Shown here: in pieces, positions 36,643-43,829 of the stretch | Layout: each line of letters begins with the position of its first letter | Position numbering within the stretch: position 1 is the first letter of the stretch | Source: Thermoanaerobacterium sp. PSU-2 | GTDB lineage: Bacteria; Bacillota; Thermoanaerobacteria; Thermoanaerobacterales; Thermoanaerobacteraceae | Direction of reading: 5' to 3' | DNA length: 64,000 bases | NCBI RefSeq assembly: GCF_002102475.1 | Contig: NZ_MSQD01000002.1 | Location: 142,092-206,091, forward strand | Notes under the pieces: model-generated | What the model was told of the DNA's origin: nothing | The model's input: the letters and a program-made list of their open reading frames with translations, nothing else | Database searches by the model: none | Made by a program: the position numbers and the translations under genes

Positions 36643-37195
36643 CTGTTGCCTCCTTAAAAAATGTTAATATCGTTTCTCCATATTTTTTCATCCTAAATTT
36701 TTGCAAGCTGCCGTACTTTTCTTCTAAAAAATCATTTTTATGATGCTCAACAATTGCGTAACCATTTGTATTCAATAACTCATATTCACTTATTTTATTT
36801 AGCGGTTCAACATATAAGTTATTGTAATACGGCGGATCAATGTATATAATATCAAACTTAATATTATTCTTACTAAAATAATCTAAAGCATGCAATGCAT
36901 CCATATGCAAAATCACTGCACTATCAATAGAGCCAAGCAATTTAACATTATCATTTATGTATTTAATATTATTATATACTTTTTCTACAAAGTAGCAAAT
37001 ATTAGCTCCTCTACTTAATGCCTCAATGCCAATACTGCCTGTACCAGAAAATAAATCTAAAAATATAGAATCGTATATATCAGCACCTATTATATTGAAA
37101 AGCGATTCTTTAACCATGTCAGACGTAGGTCTAATTGCCTTCCCAGGTGGACATTTTAATTTTCTGCCTTTAGCTATGCCAGATATAACCCTCAA
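36617..37195 (-). CDS. rsmD: 16S rRNA (guanine-966-N2)-methyltransferase RsmD
   Basis: RsmD methylates G966 in the 30S P-site region. The 192-residue protein has [19 protein letters not shown] motif [16 protein letters not shown] (47-61) and catalytic IDPPYYNN (119-126). The start chosen is TTG 37195, giving [18 protein letters not shown] as in other RsmD proteins, seven bases behind GGAGG. A frame start at 37228 lies before that site. Its end overlaps coaD. Confidence 0.93.
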   Translation of the reverse strand: MRVISGIAKGRKLKCPPGKAIRPTSDMVKESLFNIIGADIYDSIFLDLFSGTGSIGIEALSRGANICYFVEKVYNNIKYINDNVKLLGSIDSAVILHMDALHALDYFSKNNIKFDIIYIDPPYYNNLYVEPLNKISEYELLNTNGYAIVEHHKNDFLEEKYGSLQKFRMKKYGETILTFFKEATDEYSSISG

Positions 37196-37335
37196 AATCA
37201 CACCTCCAATACTAAAATATTTTAGCACATTTTACGATTAGATACAAAATTATGTATAAAACTTTTAAAACATGGCAAATAATATACTTGGGAAACCAAT
37301 TTCCCCAAAATTCTTCCTTCAATTTCTCCTCTCCC

Positions 37336-37361
37336 AATCCAGGTAGATTACTACCTGGATT
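37336..37361. other. Unassigned perfect hairpin between rsmD and the SASP gene
   Basis: Perfect 11-base stem AATCCAGGTAG/CTACCTGGATT with an ATTA loop. On the plus strand it is followed by AAATTTT, but no plus-strand gene ends here. On the minus strand no T-tract follows. It lies in a 216-base gap that also holds a smaller inverted repeat (about 37289-37307, TTGGGAAA/TTTCCCCAA). Confidence 0.6.
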
Positions 37362-37368
37362 AAATTTT

Positions 37369-37408
37369 AATTAAAAAGGGTAACCGCAACTGGCTACCCT
37401 TTTTAATT
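37369..37408 (-). terminator. Terminator after the intact SASP gene
   Basis: Perfect 14-base stem AATTAAAAAGGGTA/TACCCTTTTTAATT with a 12-base loop, three bases after the stop at 37412. The minus-strand arm ends in TTTTTAATTAAAATTT. Confidence 0.88.
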
Positions 37409-37411
37409 TAA

Positions 37412-37639
37412 TTACTTCAATGTTCCATTATTAGCGATTTGGCTTTCAGCCATTTGGATCATCTTTCTTACCATGTGGCCACCTACAGCGCCGCAATCAC
37501 GGGATGTAAGTGTGCCCCAATAACCATCGGCTGGAGGATTTATTCCAAGTTCGCTTGCTATTTCATATTTCCATTTGCTCATAGCTTGCTTAGCTTCTCT
37601 TACTACAAGAGGATTTTTTGTCTCTGAACCTGCTGCCAT
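37412..37639 (-). CDS. Alpha/beta-type small acid-soluble spore protein (intact copy)
   Basis: SASPs coat and protect spore DNA and are degraded at germination by the Gpr protease. The 75-residue protein has KWKYEIASELGI, the first family motif and Gpr cleavage region, and DCGAVGGHMVRKMIQMAE, the second motif. ATG 37639 follows GGAGGTGATAAAA. The frame reads upstream to 37654, but that start precedes the ribosome site. A sigma-G-like promoter lies 32 bases upstream. A nearly identical but frameshifted copy lies 158 bases to the right. Confidence 0.96.
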   Translation of the reverse strand: MAAGSETKNPLVVREAKQAMSKWKYEIASELGINPPADGYWGTLTSRDCGAVGGHMVRKMIQMAESQIANNGTLK

Positions 37640-37679
37640 TTTTATCACCTCCATTTAATGATTTCAATATTAATTTGCC
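37430..37679. repeat. Direct repeat, copy A (SASP gene and leader)
   Basis: About 250 bases nearly identical to 37797-38045, covering most of the coding region, ribosome site, leader and -10 box. I see one substitution (a synonymous GGC/GGT change) and one single-base difference. Similarity stops abruptly inside the promoter spacer at one end and in the last five codons at the other. Confidence 0.93.
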
Positions 37680-37699
37680 ACATATTAATTTATATATTC
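37671..37699 (-). promoter_or_regulatory. Sigma-G-like promoter of the intact SASP gene
   Basis: Minus strand: -35 GAATA (37695-37699, fits GHATR), 17-base spacer, -10 CAAATTA (37671-37677, 6 of 7 to CATWHTA). Alpha/beta SASP genes of Bacillus are forespore sigma-G genes. Confidence 0.6.
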
Positions 37700-37752
37700 A
37701 TGTTAATATTTTCTTATATATTGTTGAGATATATTCATGAAAATCTATTTAA

Positions 37753-37778
37753 AAAGATACCCTTGCGGGTATCTTTTG
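37753..37778 (-). terminator. Terminator after the frameshifted SASP copy
   Basis: Perfect 11-base stem AAAAGATACCC/GGGTATCTTTT with a TTGC loop, followed by TTTTTAAA on the minus strand. It is unrelated in sequence to the terminator of the intact copy, so the two copies had separate 3' contexts. Confidence 0.88.
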
Positions 37779-37779
37779 T

Positions 37780-38005
37780 TATCTAAGTGTGCCTTTATTA
37801 GCGATTTGGCTTTCAGCCATTTGGATCATCTTTTTACCATGTGGCCACCTACAGCGCCGCAATCACGGGATGTAAGTGTACCCCAATAACCATCGGCTGG
37901 AGGATTTATTCCAAGTTCGCTTGCTATTTCATATTTCCATTTGCTCATAGCTTGCTTAGCTTCTCTTACTACAAGAGGATTTTTTGTCTCTGAACCTGCT
38001 GCCAT
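37780..38005 (-). pseudogene. Frameshifted alpha/beta-type SASP copy
   Basis: The sequence equals the intact SASP copy for the first 57 codons from ATG 38005. Then one base is missing: the plus strand reads CATCTTTTTACC where copy A has CATCTTTCTTACC. This turns MVRKMIQ into MVKR-stop (stop at 37826), giving 59 residues. The rest of the gene is still recognisable to about 37780 and would end NKGTLR if the frame were restored. The second SASP motif is cut in half. It keeps its ribosome site, promoter -10 and terminator, so a short protein could be made. A sequencing error is the main alternative. Confidence 0.8.
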
Positions 38006-38045
38006 TTTTATCACCTCCATTTAATGATTTCAATATTAATTTGCC
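37797..38045. repeat. Direct repeat, copy B (SASP gene and leader)
   Basis: Second member of the roughly 250-base direct repeat, offset 367 bases from copy A and one base shorter. It contains the frameshifted SASP copy. The near identity suggests recent duplication or gene conversion. Confidence 0.93.
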
Positions 38046-38065
38046 CAATAGTAACATCAATAAAC
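38037..38065 (-). promoter_or_regulatory. Sigma-G-like promoter of the frameshifted SASP copy
   Basis: Minus strand: -35 GTTTA (38061-38065, 4 of 5 to GHATR), 17-base spacer, -10 CAAATTA (38037-38043). The -10 is inside the repeat and the -35 outside it, so the repeat boundary falls in the spacer. Confidence 0.5.
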
Positions 38066-38133
38066 TATAATTTATTTAGCAATTTTGTTTCGAGATGACA
38101 AAAATGGCGTTAAAACTTAATTTAAAATAAAAT

Positions 38134-38976
38134 TTAATTAAATTCAAAAAATATTCCAACAGCAGACGGTCCAGCATGAACTCCAACTGTACAACCGGCC
38201 CTATTTCTAATAAAATTAGTTGCACCAAATTCGTTGCGAATTGCATTCTCAATTTCTAACATAAACTCTTCCCTGTCAGTATGTAAAAGTCCAATCTCTT
38301 TTTTAGTAAAATCGACTTTAGTCTCTCTCATGTAATTTATAATCCACTTTATAGCATTTTTTCGACCTCTAACCTTGTCCTTTATTTCTAATTCACCATC
38401 ATTATTAACCAGTATTGGCTTAATATTTAAAATACTTCCTAAAATCGCCTGCGTCTTTTTTAATCGTCCTCCTTTGTAAAGATAATCCAACGAATCAAAG
38501 ATCATTGTATAGCTAATTTTTGGTATCATGTTTGTCACTCTGGCAATTATCTCATCACTGGTGTTGCCATTACACGCCATTTTTCCAGCTTCGATGACAA
38601 TAAATCCCTCGCCTAAAGAAAAATTTTTAGAATCAATCACTGTTATGTTTTGATTTTTTAAATTGTCTTTAGCCAACAATGCTGACTGATATGTACCACT
38701 CAATTTTGATGACATTAAAATACAGATTATTTCATCATAACTTTTCAACAAATCACTAAAAACATCCATAAATTCAATAGGTGATACTTGTGAAGTGTTA
38801 GGCATTTTCCCGGAATTTATCAAATCGTAAAATTCATCTTTTTTTATATCTACTCCGTCTTTATAAGATATACCATCAATATCAACTGTCAGCGGCACAA
38901 CATATATATCATATAGTTTTACAATATCATCTGGAATATCAGATACACTATCTGTCACTATGGCTATCTTTCCCAT
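38134..38976 (-). CDS. DegV family fatty-acid-binding protein (FakB-like)
   Basis: DegV/FakB proteins bind a single fatty acid and present it to the kinase FakA, which makes acyl phosphate for phospholipid synthesis. The 280-residue protein shows IAIVTDSVSDIPDDI at the start, MPNTSQVSPIEF, ILMSSKLSGTYQSA, and the C-terminal GCTVGVHAGPSAVGIFF, all conserved. A FakA-like gene lies two genes upstream in the same operon, which supports the pairing. It follows recG by 19 bases. Confidence 0.92.
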   Translation of the reverse strand: MGKIAIVTDSVSDIPDDIVKLYDIYVVPLTVDIDGISYKDGVDIKKDEFYDLINSGKMPNTSQVSPIEFMDVFSDLLKSYDEIICILMSSKLSGTYQSALLAKDNLKNQNITVIDSKNFSLGEGFIVIEAGKMACNGNTSDEIIARVTNMIPKISYTMIFDSLDYLYKGGRLKKTQAILGSILNIKPILVNNDGELEIKDKVRGRKNAIKWIINYMRETKVDFTKKEIGLLHTDREEFMLEIENAIRNEFGATNFIRNRAGCTVGVHAGPSAVGIFFEFN

Positions 38977-38995
38977 TATCTTTTCCTCCCAGCAA

Positions 38996-41044
38996 TTAAT
39001 TTAATATGATTCCTTCTAATTTATCCTTAAATCGCTCTATCAATTCTGCTTTCATTTTACTATGCTTTTCAAAATTACCATCATCGCTTATAAATCTTTC
39101 TACAGCATTTTGAGCCAGTTTTAATGTTTCTATATCATCAAATAAATTGGCCAATTTAAGTTCAGGCAATCCATGTTGCTTTACTCCAAAAAATTCTCCT
39201 GGTCCCCTTATCTCCAAATCTTTTTCTGCAATTTTAAAACCATCATTTGTTTCAGTCATCACCTTCAATCTTTTTTTGACAACATCGGAATATGAGTAAG
39301 CTATCAAAATGCAATAAGATTGATATGACGATCTTCCTACACGTCCCCTTAATTGATGCAACTGAGCCAATCCAAATCTCTCTGCGTTTTCAATGACAAT
39401 TACTGTTGCGTTTGGAACATTTACACCAACTTCAATAACTGTTGTAGAGACTAATATATCAATTTCCCCATCAACAAATTCACTCATCACTTTGTCCTTA
39501 TCGCTTGAATTCATTCCACCATGAACTAAGCCAACTCTAAAATCCTTAAAGACTCCCTTATAAATTTCTTCATAAACCACCTCTGCCGATTTTGCATATA
39601 TAGTTTGTGAATCCTCTATAAGTGGACAAACTATGTAAGCTTGGTGTCCTTTTTTTATTTCATTTACGACGAATTTATAAGCCCTTTCTCTTAAAGCTCC
39701 ACTTACTGCATACGTTTCAACTTTCTTTCTTCCTGGAGGCAATTCGTCTATTATAGACATATCCAAATCTCCATAAAGCATTAATGCTAAAGTTCTTGGA
39801 ATAGGCGTTGCTGTCATTACAAGAACATTCGTTTGATTGCCTTTATCTTTAAACACAGCTCTTTGGCGAACTCCAAATCTATGTTGTTCATCTGTTATTG
39901 CCAAACCTAAATTTTTAAACTGAACATTATCTTCAATTAAAGAATGTGTACCAACTAATACATCAATCTCACCATTTTTTACTTTCTCTATTATTAAATT
40001 TTTTCTTTTATTGCTGATGCTTCCTGTCAACAATTCCGTTTTAATACCTAACTTATCATACAACTCTTTTAATGATAAATAGTGTTGTTTTGCAAGTATT
40101 TCTGTTGGCGCCAATATGGACGCCTGATATCCATTCTTTACTGCGACATACATTGCTGCCGCTGCTATAACCGTCTTTCCAGAGCCGACATCACCTTGTA
40201 AAAGTCTATTCATCACTTTCCCTGAATACATATCATTTAAGATTTCGTTTAAAGCTTTATCCTGTGCTTTAGTAAGCTTAAATTTTAAATTGTCTAAGAA
40301 TTCTCTTAAATCTACACGTTTAAACTTTATGCCTGATTTATCAATATCATACCTATTTTTAATCAAATTTAACCCCAATTGCAAAATAAAAAATTCTTGA
40401 AATATAAGTCTATATTTAGCTCTCTCTAACATTTCTGATGACTCTGGAAAATGGATATTTTTTATGGCTTCTCTTATTCCCAATAAATTATATTCTGTCA
40501 AAAAATCCTCGTCGAAAATTTCCTCTATTTCATTTATATACTCTTTTAAAAGGCTATAAATTATATTTCTTAAAATCTTTTGACTTAATCCATCTGTCAA
40601 CTTATATATCGGCACAATTCGTCCTGCATTTAGATTTAAAACATCACTTTTATCCATAGTTGGGTTTTCCACGTACACTTGTCCATATTTATAGGAAACC
40701 TTGCCATTTACTATATACTCTTCACCTAATTTGAAATTATTTTTAACGTACGGCTGGTTGTACCAAACAAGTTCTAAAGCCCCACTTCCATCTTTAACAG
40801 GTACTTTCGTGATTATTAGTCCCTTGATCCTATATTCTCTCGCTTTCCCTGCGATGTACGCTTTAAAAGTTTGCTTTTCACCAATCTTCAACATATCTAT
40901 AGGAATTATTTTCTCTCTGTCTTCATATTCTCTGGGATAATACTCCAATGCATCCTTTACAGTTTCAATACCAATTTTTTTAAGCAGTAATGCTCTCTTT
41001 GGACCAACACCTTTTACATATTGTATTGGTTTTGAAAGATCCAT
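38996..41044 (-). CDS. recG: ATP-dependent DNA helicase RecG
   Basis: RecG remodels stalled replication forks and Holliday junctions. The 682-residue protein has an N-terminal wedge domain (IQYVKGVGPKRALLLKKIGI at the very start), helicase motif I LLQGDVGSGKTVIAAAAM, motif II ITDEQHRFGVRQR, motif III MTATPIPRTLALM, and motif VI QLRGRVGRSSYQSYC. It lies between fakA and the degV gene, 8 bases after fakA. All motifs are intact. Confidence 0.97.
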   Translation of the reverse strand: MDLSKPIQYVKGVGPKRALLLKKIGIETVKDALEYYPREYEDREKIIPIDMLKIGEKQTFKAYIAGKAREYRIKGLIITKVPVKDGSGALELVWYNQPYVKNNFKLGEEYIVNGKVSYKYGQVYVENPTMDKSDVLNLNAGRIVPIYKLTDGLSQKILRNIIYSLLKEYINEIEEIFDEDFLTEYNLLGIREAIKNIHFPESSEMLERAKYRLIFQEFFILQLGLNLIKNRYDIDKSGIKFKRVDLREFLDNLKFKLTKAQDKALNEILNDMYSGKVMNRLLQGDVGSGKTVIAAAAMYVAVKNGYQASILAPTEILAKQHYLSLKELYDKLGIKTELLTGSISNKRKNLIIEKVKNGEIDVLVGTHSLIEDNVQFKNLGLAITDEQHRFGVRQRAVFKDKGNQTNVLVMTATPIPRTLALMLYGDLDMSIIDELPPGRKKVETYAVSGALRERAYKFVVNEIKKGHQAYIVCPLIEDSQTIYAKSAEVVYEEIYKGVFKDFRVGLVHGGMNSSDKDKVMSEFVDGEIDILVSTTVIEVGVNVPNATVIVIENAERFGLAQLHQLRGRVGRSSYQSYCILIAYSYSDVVKKRLKVMTETNDGFKIAEKDLEIRGPGEFFGVKQHGLPELKLANLFDDIETLKLAQNAVERFISDDGNFEKHSKMKAELIERFKDKLEGIILN

Positions 41045-41052
41045 AAAATCAC

Positions 41053-42636
41053 CTATTCAATCGAAATCACATAATAGTATAGAAGCTGTCCGCCGTATTG
41101 GAGATCCACATCGCCATCAAATACTATGGTATTTAACAATTTTTTTGCATCTTCTTCTTCAACTTCTTTTCCATAATAAATGGTTATTATTGAAGTATCA
41201 GCAGAAACAGCATTTGACACTATTTGTCTTGCTACTTCATTGTAGTCAGTACCTTTATCTACAAATTGTCCATTTACAAATCCTAAAATTTCTCCAGTCT
41301 TGATTTCCACTCCATCTAATACAGTATCTCTTATAGAATAAGTTATTTCTACCGTTGTAACCTTATCGATAGTATCATTTATATTTTTGATCGCATCATC
41401 TACGCTTGCATTGACATCAAAGTTTATCATGGCACTTATAGCCTGATTAAAGCTGTAAGTATTTATGACATGCACATTTTTGTCTGATAAACTTTTAGCT
41501 TGTTCACATGTCATAACTACATTTTTATTATTCGGAAAGACAATTATATTTTCTGCATTTATTTCTTTTAAGCCATTTAATATATCCAAAGCGCTGGGAT
41601 TCATAGTTTGTCCACCATCTATTACGATATCACACCCCAAATCTTGAAACAAACTGCTTATCCCTTCACCTGGTGAAACAGCCAGAAAGCCATATTTTTT
41701 GGCATGAGTATTTCTGTCTTTGTTTGATTCAAAAATCACATTTTCATGCTGTAGTTTCATATTGTCAATCTTGACTTTTACCAGTTCCCCATACTCTAAG
41801 CCTTTCTGCAATACTAGTCCAGGAGAATTAGTATGTATATGAACTTTTATTAAATCTTCATCTCCAACAACGATTATACTGTCACCAAAAGATTCAATTT
41901 CAGCTTTAAGCTTAGAAGAATTCTTAGATTTTGCATCAATAAGCATCTCCGTACAATAAGTAAACTTTATATCTGCAATATTACTTTCTTTTTTATGGAT
42001 GTCTTCAACAACATGCTGAACAGCTATCTCATGCCCTTTTATGGCTTCTAACATTCCTATTAGCATAAATAAAAAGCCTTGTCCACCAGAATCAACTACA
42101 TTAGCTTGCTTTAACACCGGCAATAAGTCAGGCGTTCTTTTCACTGATTCTGAGGCAGCTTTTACAATCTTCTCCATAAAAATCTCAAAGTCATTAATAG
42201 AAGTTAGTTTCAAAGCCTCATTTGCACAATCTCTTACTACAGTCAGAATAGTACCTTCCGTAGGTTTCATAACTGCCTTATATGCAATCGCTGAACCAGC
42301 ATTTAAAGCTTCAGCAAAATCTTTTGTCGTGATTTCATCATGGTTCAAAAGGCTTTTGGCAAATCCCCTAATTATTTGAGATAAAATCACCCCTGAATTT
42401 CCTTTGGCACCTAAGAGAGCACCTCTGGAAAGGTTATTTAGAACTTCATTCATATCATCAGAGGCTTTTTCCATTTCTTTAACAGCAAAATCTAATGTAT
42501 GAGCCATGTTAGAACCTGTATCACCATCTGGAACAGGAAAGACATTTAATTTATTTACTTCATCTGATTTATTTATTAAGTACTGGGATCCAGCCTTAAA
42601 CATGCGTTTTAAAGTATTAACATCTAAGCGATCCAA
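41053..42636 (-). CDS. fakA: DAK2/DegV-domain protein YloV (fatty acid kinase FakA-like)
   Basis: FakA phosphorylates fatty acids bound by FakB. The N-terminal DhaK-L (DAK2) domain is clear: LNVFPVPDGDTGSNMAHTLD contains the metal-binding Asp residues, followed by LLGAKGNSGVILSQI and PTEGTILTVVRD. A C-terminal DegV-like domain ends the 527-residue protein. The start is TTG 42636, eight bases after AGGAGG. A TTG frame start at 42660 lies before that site. It is flanked by asp23 and recG, as in many Firmicutes. Confidence 0.92.
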   Translation of the reverse strand: MDRLDVNTLKRMFKAGSQYLINKSDEVNKLNVFPVPDGDTGSNMAHTLDFAVKEMEKASDDMNEVLNNLSRGALLGAKGNSGVILSQIIRGFAKSLLNHDEITTKDFAEALNAGSAIAYKAVMKPTEGTILTVVRDCANEALKLTSINDFEIFMEKIVKAASESVKRTPDLLPVLKQANVVDSGGQGFLFMLIGMLEAIKGHEIAVQHVVEDIHKKESNIADIKFTYCTEMLIDAKSKNSSKLKAEIESFGDSIIVVGDEDLIKVHIHTNSPGLVLQKGLEYGELVKVKIDNMKLQHENVIFESNKDRNTHAKKYGFLAVSPGEGISSLFQDLGCDIVIDGGQTMNPSALDILNGLKEINAENIIVFPNNKNVVMTCEQAKSLSDKNVHVINTYSFNQAISAMINFDVNASVDDAIKNINDTIDKVTTVEITYSIRDTVLDGVEIKTGEILGFVNGQFVDKGTDYNEVARQIVSNAVSADTSIITIYYGKEVEEEDAKKLLNTIVFDGDVDLQYGGQLLYYYVISIE

Positions 42637-42649
42637 CCGTTTTTCCTCC

Positions 42650-43000
42650 TCAAAAATCAACTTTTATGCTTTGTACATTTACAACGATATTTTTAACATT
42701 AACACCTGTATATGTCTCTATAGTGTATTTGACTTTTTCAATGATATTTGCAGCAACTGTCTTAATGTTGACTCCATATTCAACAACAATGTACAAATCT
42801 ATAACAATACCGTCTTCATCATATGCAACCTTTATGCCTTTACCTGACTGCTCATTTTTGAAAAGCTCTATAAGCCCGTCAGGTCCACGTTTTCCTAAGC
42901 CCACTATGCCATAACATTCAGATGTGGCATAACTAGCCATAGATGCAATTACGTCTGCAGAAATATCTATTTTCCCTAAATTATTTTTTGTTTGCTCCAT
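42650..43000 (-). CDS. Asp23/Gls24 family envelope stress protein YloU
   Basis: Asp23-type proteins are small and abundant and in staphylococci lie near the membrane under envelope stress. The 116-residue protein has KIDISADVIASMASYATSEC, YGIVGLGKRG and DLYIVVEYGVNIKTVAANI, all typical. It is the first gene of the yloU-yloV-recG-degV operon. GGAGG precedes ATG 43000. It is divergent from rpmB and has its own candidate promoter. Confidence 0.93.
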   Translation of the reverse strand: MEQTKNNLGKIDISADVIASMASYATSECYGIVGLGKRGPDGLIELFKNEQSGKGIKVAYDEDGIVIDLYIVVEYGVNIKTVAANIIEKVKYTIETYTGVNVKNIVVNVQSIKVDF

Positions 43001-43025
43001 TTTTAAAACCTCCTATTATAATTAT

Positions 43026-43054
43026 ATTTTACCTTATCCAAATTAAATCATCAA
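43026..43054 (-). promoter_or_regulatory. Promoter of yloU-fakA-recG operon
   Basis: Minus strand: -35 TTGATG (43049-43054, 4 of 6), 17-base spacer, -10 TAAAAT (43026-43031, 5 of 6), 26 bases upstream of the ATG. A second -10-like TATAAT lies slightly downstream. Confidence 0.5.
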
Positions 43055-43107
43055 TAAAGAAAAAAATTGTTATATTTTAAGCTAATGCAAATTTTAATTA
43101 AAAAGTA

Positions 43108-43136
43108 TTTACAGCATTAAAATATAATGTTAAAAT
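43108..43136 (+). promoter_or_regulatory. Promoter region of rpmB
   Basis: Plus strand: -35 TTTACA (43108-43113), 17-base spacer, -10 TAAAAT (43131-43136). A second pair is TTAAAA (43130-43135), 17-base spacer, TATAAT (43153-43158). Either leaves a leader of about 80-100 bases before rpmB, long for a plain ribosomal-protein leader. Confidence 0.5.
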
Positions 43137-43240
43137 ATCATTGTTGTGTGGATATAATAAAAGAGTGTGTAATTATTTTTCTTGAAGTCTATTAATTTTT
43201 TTGCTAAAATGTTAGTGTTGACAAAGAGGAGGTGCACATG

Positions 43241-43429
43241 ATGAGAAAATGTGAAGTATGCGGAAAAACTCCAATGGCGGGATATCAATACAGCCATTCC
43301 CACAGAAAATCAATCAAAAAATGGCAGCCAAACTTAAAGCGTGTTAAAGCCATAGTGGACGGTACACCTGTAAGATTGAATGTTTGTACAAAATGCTTAA
43401 GATCAGGAAGAGTTAAGAGAGCCATATAA
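43241..43429 (+). CDS. rpmB: 50S ribosomal protein L28
   Basis: L28 is a small 50S protein. The 62-residue protein MRKCEVCGKTPMAGYQYSHS, then KKWQPNLKRVKAIVDGTPVR and NVCTKCLRSGRVKRA, has two CxxC pairs, so it is the zinc-binding type. Two ATG codons lie in tandem (43238 and 43241). The second gives the usual MRKCE start and an eight-base spacing to GGAGG. It is convergent with spoVM, the conserved partner in Bacillus, and ends at a shared terminator. Confidence 0.96.
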   Translation: MRKCEVCGKTPMAGYQYSHSHRKSIKKWQPNLKRVKAIVDGTPVRLNVCTKCLRSGRVKRAI

Positions 43430-43436
43430 AGAAAGA

Positions 43437-43460
43437 CGTGCATATATGCACGCTTTTTAT
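43437..43460. terminator. Terminator between rpmB and spoVM
   Basis: Perfect 16-base palindrome CGTGCATATATGCACG (43437-43452) followed on the plus strand by CTTTTTATTTTTT. It ends rpmB, and on the other strand it lies four bases after the spoVM stop with a TCTTTCTTTAT tract. The T-run overlaps the end of spoVM. Confidence 0.85.
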
Positions 43461-43549
43461 TTTTTGCTCTTAGCAAATGACGACAAAATTTTTTTTATAA
43501 AATCAGGAATTCTAATGTAGTATATTTTAGGTTCCTTTTTTTTACTCAT
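43457..43549 (-). CDS. spoVM: Stage V sporulation protein SpoVM (30 residues)
   Basis: SpoVM is a tiny amphipathic-helix protein that senses membrane curvature on the forespore and anchors coat assembly through SpoIVA. The frame from ATG 43549 encodes MSKKKEPKIYYIRIPDFIKK followed by ILSSFAKSKK. Its core IYYIRIPDFIKKILSSF lines up with FYTIKLPKFLGGIVRAM of Bacillus SpoVM, including the important Pro. A GGGGG ribosome site lies six bases upstream. Position also fits: Bacillus has spoVM between thiN and rpmB, exactly as here. The N-terminus is about six residues longer and Lys-rich. Short-ORF gene finders would miss it. Confidence 0.88.
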   Translation of the reverse strand: MSKKKEPKIYYIRIPDFIKKILSSFAKSKK

Positions 43550-43591
43550 ATGCATCCCCCTTTATCCTTTTACTTCTAAACTATTTATCTA

Positions 43592-43777
43592 CTATTTGAA
43601 ATATGCATTAATAAAATAACCAATCATTATTACAGCAAATCCTAAAAGTATCATCCACAGCCAACTTGGTATGTACAATACAATTATAAATATTCCAAGC
43701 GAAATTATAATATATCCAATTGAATAATTCAGTTTTTTATTTAATATTCTAATTTTTCTATAAATTTTATTCCACAT
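43592..43777 (-). CDS. Small two-segment membrane protein, unknown
   Basis: This 61-residue protein is not recognised. It has a basic N-terminus (KIYRKIRILNKKLN), then two hydrophobic segments (about residues 19-38 and 39-58, the second WLWMILLGFAVIMIGYFINA), so both ends probably face the cytoplasm. It lies between thiN and spoVM, where Bacillus has no gene, and 42 bases before spoVM, so co-expression is likely. AGGAGTGG precedes the ATG, but this site is part of a hairpin. It could be a sporulation-associated peptide, but that rests only on location. Confidence 0.65.
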   Translation of the reverse strand: MWNKIYRKIRILNKKLNYSIGYIIISLGIFIIVLYIPSWLWMILLGFAVIMIGYFINAYFK

Positions 43778-43786
43778 AAAAATCCA

Positions 43787-43818
43787 CTCCTTTCTTTCAA
43801 TATTTTATTCGAAAGGAG
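43787..43818 (-). promoter_or_regulatory. Hairpin covering the ribosome site of the small membrane protein
   Basis: Arms CTCCTTTC (43811-43818 on the minus strand) and GAAAGGAG (43787-43794) form a perfect 8-base stem with a 16-base loop. The 3' arm is the ribosome site of the 61-residue membrane protein. It lies right after the thiN stop and has no T-tract, so an attenuating or translational role fits better than termination. Confidence 0.5.
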
Positions 43819-43829
43819 CAGATTTTGTG

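Noticed and set aside
43130..43231. Possible riboswitch or protein-binding leader before rpmB
   Set aside because: The leader is rather long, but I could not find a convincing conserved fold, and AT-rich sequence explains the weak pairings.
43560..43600. Sigma-E promoter for spoVM
   Set aside because: A GCATATT matches the -35 consensus, but the sequence at the -10 distance matches only 5 of 8 positions.
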